Shown piece after piece: positions 8,400 to 16,810 of a stretch of DNA of 35,375 bases. Numbering within the stretch: position 1 is the stretch's first letter; every line of letters begins with the position of its first letter. The notes under the pieces are model-generated. The model made no database searches and had not been told where the DNA came from. It saw only the letters and a program-made list of their open reading frames with translations. This stretch comes from DASXMX01 sp035483795 (GTDB taxonomy: Bacteria; Planctomycetota; Phycisphaerae; Tepidisphaerales; Tepidisphaeraceae), in NCBI GenBank assembly GCA_035483795.1, contig DATHPP010000102.1, forward strand, positions 1-35,375, in the 5' to 3' direction. The position numbers and the translations under genes are program-made.

Positions 8400-9392
8400 A
8401 TGAACCAGAACATCCGCGAATTCGCTCAACAAGTGCTCCAGACGGAGGCGGATGCGGTGCGCAGCGTCGCATCGTTGATCGATGATTGCTTCGAAAGCGC
8501 CGTCCGATTGATTCTGGACTGCCCGGGCGCGGTCCTGACCAGCGGGATCGGCAAAGCCGGGCACGTTGCCCGCAAGCTCTCGGCGTCGTTCAGCAGCACC
8601 GGCACGCCCAGCCATTTCCTCAACCCCGCCGAGGCCCTGCACGGCGATCTGGGCTCGATCCGCAAGCGCGACGTGGTCCTCATCCTCTCCTACAGCGGCG
8701 AAAGCGACGAAATCCTGCGGATGCTCAATGTGGTCAAGAAGTTAGGCAATTCCGTGGTCGCCATCACTGCCTCAGCAACCACCGGCCTGGCTCGAGCTTC
8801 CGACGTCGTTCTCAAAGTGGGCAAAATCGAGGAGGCCTGCCCCTTGGGCCTCGCCCCCAGCGCCACCACTACCGCCATGGCTGCGCTCGGTGACGCGCTA
8901 TTCCTCTCGGTAATGAAATGCAGAAAGTTCACAGCCGAGGAATTCGCCGTCTATCATCCGGCTGGCCAGCTTGGCAGGAAGCTGATCAAGGTGAAGGAGG
9001 CGATGACCTTCAAACGTGGGGAAAACCTGCCCGTCGCCTCAGAGAGGCTGACGGTGGGGCAGGTGCTTCACGAGGTCAGCTCGATCAAACGTCGCAGCGG
9101 CGCTGTCGTACTGATCAATGATGAAGGGAAGGTCAGCGGCATTTTTTCCGACGGCGATCTCCGCCGGGCCATCACCGATGACGACGGCTCGGTCCTCCGC
9201 CGGCCTATCCGCGAATTGATGACCAAAAACCCCAAGCGCATCCGCGGCGACCAACTTGCCAGCGAAGCCATCGCCCTCATGCGACCGCACCGAATCGACG
9301 AGTTGCCTGTCGTTGACGACGATGATCGGCCGATTGGATTAATCGACATCCAGGATCTGGTGGTCCTGAGAATGCTCGATGTGGAAGAGTAA
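8400..9392 (+). CDS. kdsD: D-arabinose 5-phosphate isomerase (KpsF/GutQ family)
   Basis: The product is 330 residues from the ATG at 8400. An SIS domain (about 30-180) includes LTSGIGKAGHVARKLSASF, TPSHFLNPAEALHGDLG and LILSYSGESDEI. Two CBS domains follow (about 200-325), with AVVLINDEGKVSGIFSDGDL and ELPVVDDDDRPIGLIDIQDL. The family converts D-ribulose 5-phosphate to D-arabinose 5-phosphate, the first step towards KDO of LPS. Its position just before an LptC/LptA-like gene echoes the proteobacterial kdsD-kdsC-lptC-lptA-lptB order, but kdsC and lptB are not here. The upstream purine-rich GGAGAGGGGG (8371-8380) is about 19 bases away, far for a ribosome site. The TAA stop overlaps the next ATG (TAATG). 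Confidence 0.93.
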   Translation: MNQNIREFAQQVLQTEADAVRSVASLIDDCFESAVRLILDCPGAVLTSGIGKAGHVARKLSASFSSTGTPSHFLNPAEALHGDLGSIRKRDVVLILSYSGESDEILRMLNVVKKLGNSVVAITASATTGLARASDVVLKVGKIEEACPLGLAPSATTTAMAALGDALFLSVMKCRKFTAEEFAVYHPAGQLGRKLIKVKEAMTFKRGENLPVASERLTVGQVLHEVSSIKRRSGAVVLINDEGKVSGIFSDGDLRRAITDDDGSVLRRPIRELMTKNPKRIRGDQLASEAIALMRPHRIDELPVVDDDDRPIGLIDIQDLVVLRMLDVEE

Positions 9393-12300
9393 TGCGATCG
9401 ACAATTCTGGTCATTTTCTCGGCAATCACGCTGGCCGCGTTGTTCATCGGATACTGGACGATGCAGCCGGCCCCCGCGACCAGCACGAGCGTGGACAGCG
9501 AGCCGGTGAAAGTCGGACCCGCGCCCAAGCGCAACGACCCCAACCAGAACAACGGCATCCGCTCGGGTGAGTTTGCCTGGTTGAAACAGCATGACCGTGA
9601 CGGAGTCGTCTCCAGCGAGTTCACCGGCGACGCCTACCATCCCCGCCCCAACGGCACCGTCGACGTCAGCAATCCCGCCGGTATTTTCTACCTGGCGAAC
9701 CACCAGCGTCTCGAAGTCCATGGCAAAACCGGAAACATCGTCCTGAAGGAAGTTCCCGATCCGGCCAAGAGCGCCTTTGGCGCTGGGCCTTCGGCGCCGC
9801 CGCCATCGCCCCCGACCCGCGGCCGGCTCGACGACGTCACCGTTACCCTCTTTGACGAAACTCGCCCAAAGGATCAGCAAGTCGTGCTGGTCATGACGAC
9901 TAACAACATCGTCTTCGACAACGAATCTTTCCACATCTTCACCCAGGGCTACCGCGACCAAACGGGAAAGCTGATCGACAACGATCAAGTCCCCGTCGTC
10001 GTGCACGGGCAGATCGAAATGAGAGGACGCGGGCTCAAAGCCCGCTGGAACGACCGCGACGGCCGTCTCGAAGAACTCGAAATTGCCCACGGCGACGTGC
10101 TCGTCATCACGGATCCCGCCAATTTCTCCCTCGGCGGCCCGCAGAAGAAGGCCAAATCTCCCGTGGCGGCGATGGGTCTTCTCCCTCCCTTGCCAGCAGC
10201 TCTCGCCGCGGCCGACAACCAATCCGCCGGCGACGTCATCACGTCCTACACGACGCCGACGACCCAGCCCCACGCCCCCACGCACGAAGCCCACCCGCCG
10301 GTTGTCTACGGCGCCACGTTCTACGATCACGTGCGCATCAATCAACCCGACCCTTCGGGCAAGTTCGACCAGCTTCTGATCGAGAATGTCGACCAGATGG
10401 TCGTCGATTTTCTCCTGAAGCAGTCAAGCAATTCCGCCGCAACTCAGCCCGCGTCATCTGCGACTCAGGCCGCGGCGGCTCCCACCACGACAACCGAGCC
10501 CCAGGGGCCAGCGCCGTCGCAGATCCAAGTCCCCGCGCCCGCGCCGGTCCTCGCGCCTGCGGCTTCACAGCCCGCCGAGAAAGAGCAGCCGATCTACGTC
10601 CACTGGACCGGCCTGCTGCGGATCACCCCGCTACAGCAGCAGCCGTCGATCGTGCCGCTGAAACCCGGCGAGTCCGCCGTCAGATTGATCGGCCTGCCAG
10701 TCAACGTCCATCGCGTCGATCCCAAACAGCAGGGCATCGAGCACGTACAGTGCGCTTCGCTGGTCTATAACAGTTCCACTCAGCACGTCCGCCTCGACCG
10801 CTCCACCCGATTTCCGCAGGTGCTGATCGACAAATCGCCCGCGCCCGCCGCCAAGGACCAGGGCGTGACGCATTTCGCGTCGGCCGGCGTCGTCGAATAT
10901 TCCCGCGCCGAGCAGCGCGCCACCGTCACTGGCCCGGGCCGCGGGCTGATGCCGTTGGAAGCCAGCGCCCAATCTCCCGCCTCACTGATGCACGTTGCCT
11001 GGCAGAAGGAGGCGCAGTTCAACTTCGCCCCCGGCGCGACCGACGACCAGCTTCTGCTGCGCTCGGGCCGGTTCGTCGGCGACGTCGACATCCAGCACCC
11101 CCGTCTCACCCTCCGCAGCCAGACGCTCGATCTGGCCTTCGAACCAACCCCCAAACGCTCGAATGCGTCGAGTCAGCCGTCAAGTGCCCAGTCCAATCTC
11201 CGCCAGGCGGTGGCAAAGACCAACGTCTATTGCGTTCTCACGGGAAGCGATGGGAAGAAGCAGACGATCGAGTCGGACCGGCTCCAGCTCGATTCCGCCC
11301 TGGCCGATAGGAAAGTCTATCCGCGCCACGTGAACGCAACCGGCTCGGTTCACGCCTACGCCGACGACGATCTTCGCGCCGAAAACCTGGATGTGCTTCT
11401 CAAACCCGCGCCACCGCCGCGCATCGCCAAATCGACGACGCGCAAGTCGGCGGACGACGATGCCGCCCAGGTCCAGCTCGACGAGTTGGTGGCCTGGGAC
11501 CACGTGACGGCAAAATCGAAGGACGGCAGCGTCGCCATCGGCGACAAGCTCACCGTCACCCAGGACAACGGCAAACAGCGCGCAACCATCGCGAGCAGCG
11601 CCCAGGCCAAAGTCGCCGATCCCAAGGGCAACTTCGTCACCGGCCCGGAAATCCAGTTCGATTCAGGGGACGGCAAGTCGTACGTCGTGGGCCCCGGGGC
11701 GCTGCACGCGATCCGGCAGGCCAGCACCACCCAGCCCGCCGAGCCCGTCGATGTCGCCTGGGCGACCGGCGCGATGTTCGACGGCCAGGCCAATCGCGTC
11801 GATTGCGACGGCAGCGTCAACGCCCAGTTCCGCGAGAACAACGGCTACCTCAATACGGCCACCGCCGACCACATCCGCATCGACCTGGAGAAAAAGCCTC
11901 CGCCCGCGACCACGCAGCCGATCATGGCTGCCGACGTCCAGCCCAGGAAAGCCGGCGGGAAGAAAACCGAGGTTCCCGAGGGCGCACAGATGGATATGTT
12001 CAAGGGCAAGGAGGTCGTCGCCTTCGTCTTGACCTCTTCGCCGGGCGACGCGGACCTGACATCCACGCTCAACGCCGCCGACCACTCCATTGCCCAGCAG
12101 ATCGCGCTGGAGGGGCCGAAAATTATCGTGCGCCTGGTCGATCCCAACTATCCTGTCGATCCCAACGATCCTGAGGGCTTGCACAAGGAATCAATCAGCG
12201 TTCCGACTGCCGGCAAGATGCTCGTCCGCGACCACCGCAGGTCCGCCGCGCAGCCGAGCCAATCAGAATCCCGCGGCGCCACCGTCTGCCAATGGCAGCG

Positions 12301-12829
12301 CAGCCTCGTCTACAGCCGTGCCACGCAGCGGGCCGACATGGTCGGGAAGGTCAAAATCGTCCACATGGACGAGGACAAGGCGCAGCTCCCTGTGCAAGTC
12401 ATCGGCGAGCATGTAATTGCGTGGTTCGAGCAATCACCCCAGCAGTCACGCCCGCGGAGCGCTGCGCCGCGCAAATCGCCATCCCAGGCCGACGACGATT
12501 CCCGCCTCCAGCTCAAGTACGTGAGAATCCTGGCCGGGGACACGGACGTGGTCAGCGTCGATCATGGCGAAAGTGAGATGCGCGCCCGCGAAGTCGATTA
12601 CGATCCGGCCCGGCACCTGTTGATCGCCCACGGCACACAGAGCAACCCCATCGCCTTCTTCAGCGGCACCACGCTCACGACTGCCGATGCCGTCGAGTGG
12701 GACACGATCACCTGGAACCCGGCTTTCCGCAACGCGATTCTCGACTCCCGTCCGGCGACGCCCGGCGTGCAAGCGCCCAAGCCCCAAGTCCCTGACAAGG
12801 ACAAATTGCCTTATCGGAGAGGCCAATGA
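9392..12829 (+). CDS. Giant LptC/LptA (OstA)-like envelope protein
   Basis: The product is 1145 residues, starting at the ATG of TAATG that overlaps the kdsD stop. Residues 5-24 (ILVIFSAITLAALFIGYWTM) form an N-terminal membrane anchor like that of LptC. The remainder is a long series of beta-rich segments of OstA/LptA character: VTVTLFDETRPKDQQVVLV, ARWNDRDGRLEELEIAHGDV, LTLRSQTLDLAF, ATGSVHAYADDDLRAENLDV, GPEIQFDSGDGKSYVVGPG and SEMRAREVDYDPARHLLIAH. Pro/Thr/Gln-rich linkers separate them (for example about residues 350-400). LptC and LptA form the periplasmic beta-jellyroll bridge carrying LPS to the outer membrane; each is normally under 200 residues. I infer a fused or expanded bridge. 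Translational coupling to kdsD and, by ATGA, to the VOC gene downstream points to one operon. Confidence 0.75.
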   Translation: MRSTILVIFSAITLAALFIGYWTMQPAPATSTSVDSEPVKVGPAPKRNDPNQNNGIRSGEFAWLKQHDRDGVVSSEFTGDAYHPRPNGTVDVSNPAGIFYLANHQRLEVHGKTGNIVLKEVPDPAKSAFGAGPSAPPPSPPTRGRLDDVTVTLFDETRPKDQQVVLVMTTNNIVFDNESFHIFTQGYRDQTGKLIDNDQVPVVVHGQIEMRGRGLKARWNDRDGRLEELEIAHGDVLVITDPANFSLGGPQKKAKSPVAAMGLLPPLPAALAAADNQSAGDVITSYTTPTTQPHAPTHEAHPPVVYGATFYDHVRINQPDPSGKFDQLLIENVDQMVVDFLLKQSSNSAATQPASSATQAAAAPTTTTEPQGPAPSQIQVPAPAPVLAPAASQPAEKEQPIYVHWTGLLRITPLQQQPSIVPLKPGESAVRLIGLPVNVHRVDPKQQGIEHVQCASLVYNSSTQHVRLDRSTRFPQVLIDKSPAPAAKDQGVTHFASAGVVEYSRAEQRATVTGPGRGLMPLEASAQSPASLMHVAWQKEAQFNFAPGATDDQLLLRSGRFVGDVDIQHPRLTLRSQTLDLAFEPTPKRSNASSQPSSAQSNLRQAVAKTNVYCVLTGSDGKKQTIESDRLQLDSALADRKVYPRHVNATGSVHAYADDDLRAENLDVLLKPAPPPRIAKSTTRKSADDDAAQVQLDELVAWDHVTAKSKDGSVAIGDKLTVTQDNGKQRATIASSAQAKVADPKGNFVTGPEIQFDSGDGKSYVVGPGALHAIRQASTTQPAEPVDVAWATGAMFDGQANRVDCDGSVNAQFRENNGYLNTATADHIRIDLEKKPPPATTQPIMAADVQPRKAGGKKTEVPEGAQMDMFKGKEVVAFVLTSSPGDADLTSTLNAADHSIAQQIALEGPKIIVRLVDPNYPVDPNDPEGLHKESISVPTAGKMLVRDHRRSAAQPSQSESRGATVCQWQRSLVYSRATQRADMVGKVKIVHMDEDKAQLPVQVIGEHVIAWFEQSPQQSRPRSAAPRKSPSQADDDSRLQLKYVRILAGDTDVVSVDHGESEMRAREVDYDPARHLLIAHGTQSNPIAFFSGTTLTTADAVEWDTITWNPAFRNAILDSRPATPGVQAPKPQVPDKDKLPYRRGQ

Positions 12830-13167
12830 GACTCGATCACGTCGCCATTTGCTCCGCCGACATCGACAAGAGCGTCGAATGGTATCGCAAGCAGTTCAGC
12901 GCGACGGTCATGTATCAGGACAAGACCTGGGCGTTTCTTCAGGTGGGGGGGAATAAGGTGGCGCTGGTGACCCCCGGTCAGCATCCACCGCACCTGGCTT
13001 TCAGCGTGACCGAGGAGCAGCTCGCAGAAGCTTCACAATCCACCGGCATCCCCATCGACAAGCATCGAGACGGAACCCAGGGCATCTACCTGAAAGACCC
13101 GGATGGCAACGCGGTGGAGCTGATCAGTTATCCGCCGGGGCAGACGGTGTACGCACAGAACAAATAG
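12826..13167 (+). CDS. Small VOC (glyoxalase/bleomycin-resistance) family protein
   Basis: The product is 113 residues, and its ATG overlaps the previous stop (ATGA). It is a single vicinal-oxygen-chelate domain: LDHVAICSADIDKSVEWYR at the start, HLAFSV in the middle and YLKDPDGNAVELISYPPG at the end. The likely metal ligands are H5, the His of HLAFSV and the Glu of AVEL. The fold is used by glyoxalase I, dioxygenases, epimerases and antibiotic-binding proteins; the substrate cannot be told. Coupling to the LptC/LptA-like gene is probably only transcriptional. Confidence 0.88.
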   Translation: MRLDHVAICSADIDKSVEWYRKQFSATVMYQDKTWAFLQVGGNKVALVTPGQHPPHLAFSVTEEQLAEASQSTGIPIDKHRDGTQGIYLKDPDGNAVELISYPPGQTVYAQNK

Positions 13168-13173
13168 ATTCAG

Positions 13174-13343
13174 ATGCAACATCACTCCGCCAGCGTGTTG
13201 TTTTTGTGGTGCTCTTGCCAAGTGCTCCATAATTGATGTAAATAATTTTGAATATTGAGTTTACGATAAGATATGGAGCATAAGTAATGCAACACTTTGC
13301 AACAGAATGCAACACTTTTTGAGGTCGGTGCCGTTTGTTGCAT
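13174..13343. promoter_or_regulatory. AT-rich island with phased GCAACA motifs upstream of the enolase-like gene
   Basis: This spacer is far more AT-rich than its surroundings (13225-13290 especially). ATGCAAC occurs at 13174, 13287 and 13307 and inverted (GTTGCAT) at 13337. The hexamer GCAACA starts at 13289, 13299 and 13309, exactly 10 bases apart, and the 13-mer AATGCAACACTTT is repeated at 13286 and 13306. A 9-base inverted repeat, TGCTCCATA (13223-13231) and TATGGAGCA (13272-13280), encloses a second one, GTAAA/TTTAC (13238-13242, 13260-13264). A promoter and a cooperative regulator site are inferred; no single -35/-10 pair stands out. Confidence 0.5.
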
Positions 13344-13368
13344 GACCCCCCCGGGAGGGGAATAGCTC

Positions 13369-14652
13369 GTGCCGATGATTCGTACACTTTCGGCCCTTGA
13401 AATCCTCGACAGCCGGGGAAGGCCCACGATTGCCGTCCAATGCGCCCTAAGCGATGGGACAGCGGCCTCGGCCTCTGTCCCCTCGGGCGCGTCCACCGGC
13501 GCAGCAGAGGCGCTGGAGCTTCGCGACGGGGATCCGAGTCGATACCAGGGGTTGGGTTGCCGAAAGGCCGTCGATCACGTCAATCGCGCGTTGAACGATG
13601 CGCTGGCCCGACGCGAGTTTGCCCAGCAGGCCGACCTCGACCGCGCCATGATCGAACTGGACGGCACACCCAACAAATCGCGCCTCGGGGCCAATGCGAT
13701 TCTCGGCGTCTCGATCGCTTTCGCCCGTTCCTCCGCCGCGAGCATCGGCGTTCCACTTTACCGGCACTTCGCTTCGATCCTGGGAACATCACCCCGTTTG
13801 CCAACCCTGACGGTCAACCTGTTCAGCGGCGGCAAGCACGCCGGTGAACAGGTCCCGATCCAGGACATTCTGCTCGTCCCCGTGTCGGCCGAATCGGTCG
13901 ACCATTCCCTCTCGATGGTTTATGCGGTCTATCAGTCGGCGGCGGCGCTGGCGAAAACGAAATATGACTCCCGCCCGCTGGTGGCCGATGAAGGCGGCCT
14001 GTCCCCGCCGTTTCCCGACGTCGATTCCGCGCTTCAGGATGCCGTCGACTCCATCCGGGCTGCGGGCTTCGAGCCTGGCCGCGACGTGGCCCTGGCGATC
14101 GACATTGCCGCCACGCATTTCCATCGCGACGGCAAATATGACCTGGACGGACGGCCGCTAAGCAGCCGCAAGATGGTCGAGCAGATCGCTTCGTGGGTTT
14201 CCACCTTTCCCATCGTCAGCGTCGAGGACGGTTTGGCCGAGGACGACTGGCAAAACTGGCCGGCGCTGCGATCAGCGTTGAATGGCAAGGCGCTGGTGAT
14301 GGGCGACGACCTGCTTTGCACCAACCCCCCGCGCATCCGACGGGCCGTTGAAGCCCGCGCCGCCAACGCCCTGTTGCTCAAGGTGAATCAGATCGGCACT
14401 CTGACCGAAACCGCTGAGGCTTATCAGTTGGCACGCAATGCCAACTGGTCCGTCACCATCAGCGCCCGCAGCGGAGAAACCGAAGACAACTGGCTGGCCG
14501 ACCTGGCCGTCGGTTGGGCCGGCGACTACATCAAAATCGGCTCCATCACCCGCTCCGAACGCCTCGCCAAATACAACCGATTACTTGCGATCGAAGCGGA
14601 GCTTGCAACAAAAGGGGCAAAGGGACGAAGGGACAAAGGGACAAAGCGCTAA
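13369..14652 (+). CDS. Divergent enolase (altered active site)
   Basis: The product is 427 residues from a GTG at 13369, preceded by GGGAGGGG 8 bases upstream; an ATG at 13375 is the alternative. The enolase fold is clear: ALEILDSRGRPTI, SVPSGASTG, NAILGVSIAFARSSA, VADEGGLSPPF (E208), AIDIAATHF, VSVEDGLAEDDW, VMGDDLLCTN, LLLKVNQIGTLTET (K338), SGETED and IKIGSITRSERLAKYN (K389). H157 of the GGKHAG loop is kept. Two usual active-site residues differ: the Glu of IQEFM is Asp166 (IQDIL), and the His of SHRSGETED is Ala366 (SARSGETED). Enolase converts 2-phosphoglycerate to phosphoenolpyruvate; activity here is uncertain. The last about 14 residues are encoded by a repeat. A second, normal enolase elsewhere in the genome would suggest this is a paralogue with another role. 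Confidence 0.85.
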   Translation: MPMIRTLSALEILDSRGRPTIAVQCALSDGTAASASVPSGASTGAAEALELRDGDPSRYQGLGCRKAVDHVNRALNDALARREFAQQADLDRAMIELDGTPNKSRLGANAILGVSIAFARSSAASIGVPLYRHFASILGTSPRLPTLTVNLFSGGKHAGEQVPIQDILLVPVSAESVDHSLSMVYAVYQSAAALAKTKYDSRPLVADEGGLSPPFPDVDSALQDAVDSIRAAGFEPGRDVALAIDIAATHFHRDGKYDLDGRPLSSRKMVEQIASWVSTFPIVSVEDGLAEDDWQNWPALRSALNGKALVMGDDLLCTNPPRIRRAVEARAANALLLKVNQIGTLTETAEAYQLARNANWSVTISARSGETEDNWLADLAVGWAGDYIKIGSITRSERLAKYNRLLAIEAELATKGAKGRRDKGTKR

Positions 14653-14702
14653 AGGCAGGTTTCTTTCACTTTGTCCCTTTGTCCCTCAGTCCCTTTGTCC
14701 CT
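14613..14702. repeat. GGGACAAA inverted repeat at the enolase 3' end
   Basis: The left arm, 14613-14646, is made of units such as AAAGGGACGAAGGGACAAAG. The right arm, 14669-14702, is its near complement (CTTTGTCCCTTTGTCCCTCA and on). The left arm is translated as the enolase tail (GAKGRRDKGTK), and the stop lies in the loop. The hairpin could terminate or stabilise the transcript. The right arm abuts the truncated miaE-like remnant. Confidence 0.75.
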
Positions 14703-14775
14703 CCGCCGCAATACCAGAATGCATCCTCGCCCCCGGCGGCTGCCGTTCAATGATTTTCCCCTCCGCCTCGAGCGT

Positions 14776-14930
14776 CGGTTCCGGATATCGGTTCACCAGC
14801 TCGAGCGCATAGCGGCCGCTTTCCTTTCCAGATGCGCGTGGTCGTTGAGCAATTCCAGCGGCCTTTGCAGCACCTGCTGTGCCCAGACGGGCGGCGTGAG
14901 ATAATGAAGCGGCAAGCCGTCCGAGTTCAT
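14776..14930 (-). pseudogene. Remnant of a MiaE-like tRNA hydroxylase gene (frameshifted, truncated)
   Basis: From an ATG at 14930 the minus strand reads MNSDGLPLHYLTPPVWAQQ and then ELLNDHAHLERKAA, which I recognise as the N-terminal part of MiaE-type tRNA-(ms2io6A)-hydroxylases. The frame then stops at 14793. Shifting frame near 14810 continues the family pattern with ALELVNRYPEP (14808-14776). The rest of the protein, including the second diiron helix pair with its DExxH-like ligands, is absent, and repeat DNA begins at 14702. A single small indel plus 3' deletion explains this. The family call is from memory of the motif. Confidence 0.55.
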
Positions 14931-15016
14931 AGGCCGAGCGACATTTTTCGCGTCCGAGCATTCGCTTGCAAGGCCGGTCGCGCGGGCGGAAAATTGTGCA
15001 TCATCTGGAGAGAACC

Positions 15017-15364
15017 ATGTCACGTGCTTCACTGTTACGATTGACTCTCGGAGCCGTCTTGCTGGCCAGCCTGGGCGCCGCCGCCGATAACCCCGGCGCT
15101 GGGAAGCCTTCGGAAACCGAGCAGCTCGGGTCGAAGATCCGCGACCTCGTCGGCGAGGTCGCCGCCCTCCAAAGCGAAAACCAACAGCTTCGGGCGCAGG
15201 TTCGCCTCCTACAGGCGAGACTGGCGTCAACGAGCAATCCCGCCGTCGTCCCCGCACCCAACCAGATCCCGGAAAACTGGAAGCGATCCCAGTTCAACGG
15301 GTTGACCTACTACCTCATCCCCCTGGATTCCGGACGGCCCGCCACAACTCAGCCGGCCCGTTGA
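15017..15364 (+). CDS. Small exported coiled-coil protein, unknown function
   Basis: The product is 115 residues from the ATG at 15017, with GGAGAG 4 bases upstream. Residues 1-22 (SLLRLTLGAVLLASLGAAA) are a signal peptide. Residues about 33-70 form a heptad-patterned coiled coil (IRDLVGEVAALQSENQQL), followed by a short tail with NWKRSQFNGLTYYLIPLD. No known domain was recognised. A periplasmic or envelope role is inferred from the signal. The next gene begins 46 bases downstream. Confidence 0.7.
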   Translation: MSRASLLRLTLGAVLLASLGAAADNPGAGKPSETEQLGSKIRDLVGEVAALQSENQQLRAQVRLLQARLASTSNPAVVPAPNQIPENWKRSQFNGLTYYLIPLDSGRPATTQPAR

Positions 15365-15410
15365 TTCCCACGCCGCCCAAACGGTTTTCCTCAGGCTCTA
15401 TAATCCCGTG

Positions 15411-15821
15411 ATGTCGTTGAAGCACGTTGATCTTGAGCAGGCGTTGCGTCGTCTGGCCGAGCGGCGAATCGAGGAGGCGATGCGCGAGGGAAAGTTCGAC
15501 AACCTTCCCGGCGCCGGCCGGCCGCTCGAGCCGGACCCGATGCCGGCGGAGGAAAATGCCCGGCTGACCTGGTGGTGTCTGCGAATTCTGAAGAACAACG
15601 ACTTCACGCCGGAGGAAGTTCGCTATCGCAAGGCGATCGACCATCTGAAAGCGGCACTGGCCGCCGCGACCGACGAAGCCCGTGTCGGCCGACTGGTCGA
15701 GCAGATCAACGAGCTGGTCCGCAAGCTCAACACCTTGGGGACCAATGCGATCAATCTCGGGATCGCGCCGGTTTCTCCAGTGGCGGAGTTACAGCGCCTG
15801 CGAGACCGGCGGGCGGGATAA
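15411..15821 (+). CDS. DUF1992 protein (DnaJ homologue subfamily C member 28 domain)
   Basis: The product is 136 residues from the ATG at 15411 (a GTG immediately before it at 15408 is possible). The hallmark ERRIEEAMREGKFDNLPGAG, then RPLEPDP, matches the DUF1992 family, followed by a helical C-terminus (LVEQINELVRKLNTLGTNAI). Bacterial members are small cytoplasmic proteins of unknown function named after the DNAJC28 conserved domain; no J domain is present here. The stop is 4 bases before the queG start, so the two are probably co-transcribed. Confidence 0.9.
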   Translation: MSLKHVDLEQALRRLAERRIEEAMREGKFDNLPGAGRPLEPDPMPAEENARLTWWCLRILKNNDFTPEEVRYRKAIDHLKAALAAATDEARVGRLVEQINELVRKLNTLGTNAINLGIAPVSPVAELQRLRDRRAG

Positions 15822-15825
15822 TCCG

Positions 15826-16797
15826 ATGCACGCCGCCTTACAACTCGACCGATACACGCTGGCGCGACAGATCAAGGACACCGGCCGCGCGCTGGGCTTC
15901 GACCTGATCGGAATCGCCCAGGCCGGTCCTTCGCGCTGGCAACACTACTTTCGCCAATGGCTCGATGGCGGACAGGCGGGGGAAATGAGCTACCTGGCAG
16001 CGCGGTTCGCGCAGCGTGTCGATCCCGCAGTCTACCTGTCGGGCGCCCGCAGCGTGATTTGCGCTGCGATCAATTATCACGTTCCGCTGGAGCCGGTTGC
16101 ACAGACGGAGTCAAGTCGGGCAGGGCTCATCGCGCGCTATGCCCTGGGCGACGACTATCACGAGCTGATCAAATCCCGGCTCCATCAGTTGGCTGACCGG
16201 ATACGAGAGTGGGCCCCCGATGCCGCGACCCGCGCCTGTGTGGACACGGCGCCGGTGATGGAAAAGGAATTGGCCATGCGGGCCGGCATCGGCTGGCTGG
16301 GCAAGAACACTTGCCTCATCAATCCGCGGATCGGATCGTGGTTGCTTCTGGGCGAGATCGTGACGACGCTGGATCTGCCGCCCGACCAGCCAGCGACCGA
16401 TCATTGCGGCACCTGCACGCGATGTATCGACGCCTGTCCCACCGGCGCAATCACCGCGCCGTACCAGCTCGACGCCCGGCGTTGCATTTCCTATCTCACG
16501 ATCGAGCATCGTGGGCCCATCGAACCGGAGCTTCGCTCGAAAATGGACAACTGGCTCTACGGGTGCGACATCTGCCAGGACGTCTGTCCTCACAACAGCA
16601 AAGCGCCGACCGCCGGCGATCCGGCGCTTCAGTCGCGTTTTCCCACCGGCACGCTCGACGTCGAGCAGGTCGCAAAGTGGAGCGAACAGGAATATTGCGA
16701 CACACTTCGCGGCAGCGCTATGAAGCGGGTGAAGCTGCCGATGCTGAAACGAAACGCGCAGATCGTCGCCGCAAATCTGGCCCAGAGCGAACCGTAG
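15826..16797 (+). CDS. queG: Epoxyqueuosine reductase
   Basis: The product is 323 residues from the ATG at 15826. QueG is a cobalamin-dependent iron-sulfur enzyme that makes queuosine from epoxyqueuosine in tRNA. Seen here are an N-terminal catalytic part with IGWLGKNTCLINPRIGSW and VDTAPVMEKELAMRAG, then two 4Fe-4S motifs: CGTCTRCIDACPTG at about 194-207, and CDICQDVCPHN at about 247-257. RCISYLTIEHRG lies between them, as in the family. Length is somewhat short because the C-terminal HEAT-like repeats of some homologues are lacking. It is convergent with the kinase gene at 16867, and a hairpin lies between them. Confidence 0.95.
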   Translation: MHAALQLDRYTLARQIKDTGRALGFDLIGIAQAGPSRWQHYFRQWLDGGQAGEMSYLAARFAQRVDPAVYLSGARSVICAAINYHVPLEPVAQTESSRAGLIARYALGDDYHELIKSRLHQLADRIREWAPDAATRACVDTAPVMEKELAMRAGIGWLGKNTCLINPRIGSWLLLGEIVTTLDLPPDQPATDHCGTCTRCIDACPTGAITAPYQLDARRCISYLTIEHRGPIEPELRSKMDNWLYGCDICQDVCPHNSKAPTAGDPALQSRFPTGTLDVEQVAKWSEQEYCDTLRGSAMKRVKLPMLKRNAQIVAANLAQSEP

Positions 16798-16810
16798 CAC
16801 CGGATTACTG

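Noticed and set aside
9068..10345. Long minus-strand frame (425 codons) across kdsD and the LptC/LptA-like gene
   Set aside because: It spans two well-supported plus-strand genes and has no recognisable domain.
14438..14812. Plus-strand small gene downstream of the enolase
   Set aside because: It overlaps the enolase in another frame, then the GGGACAAA repeat and the antisense of the miaE-like remnant; no domain.
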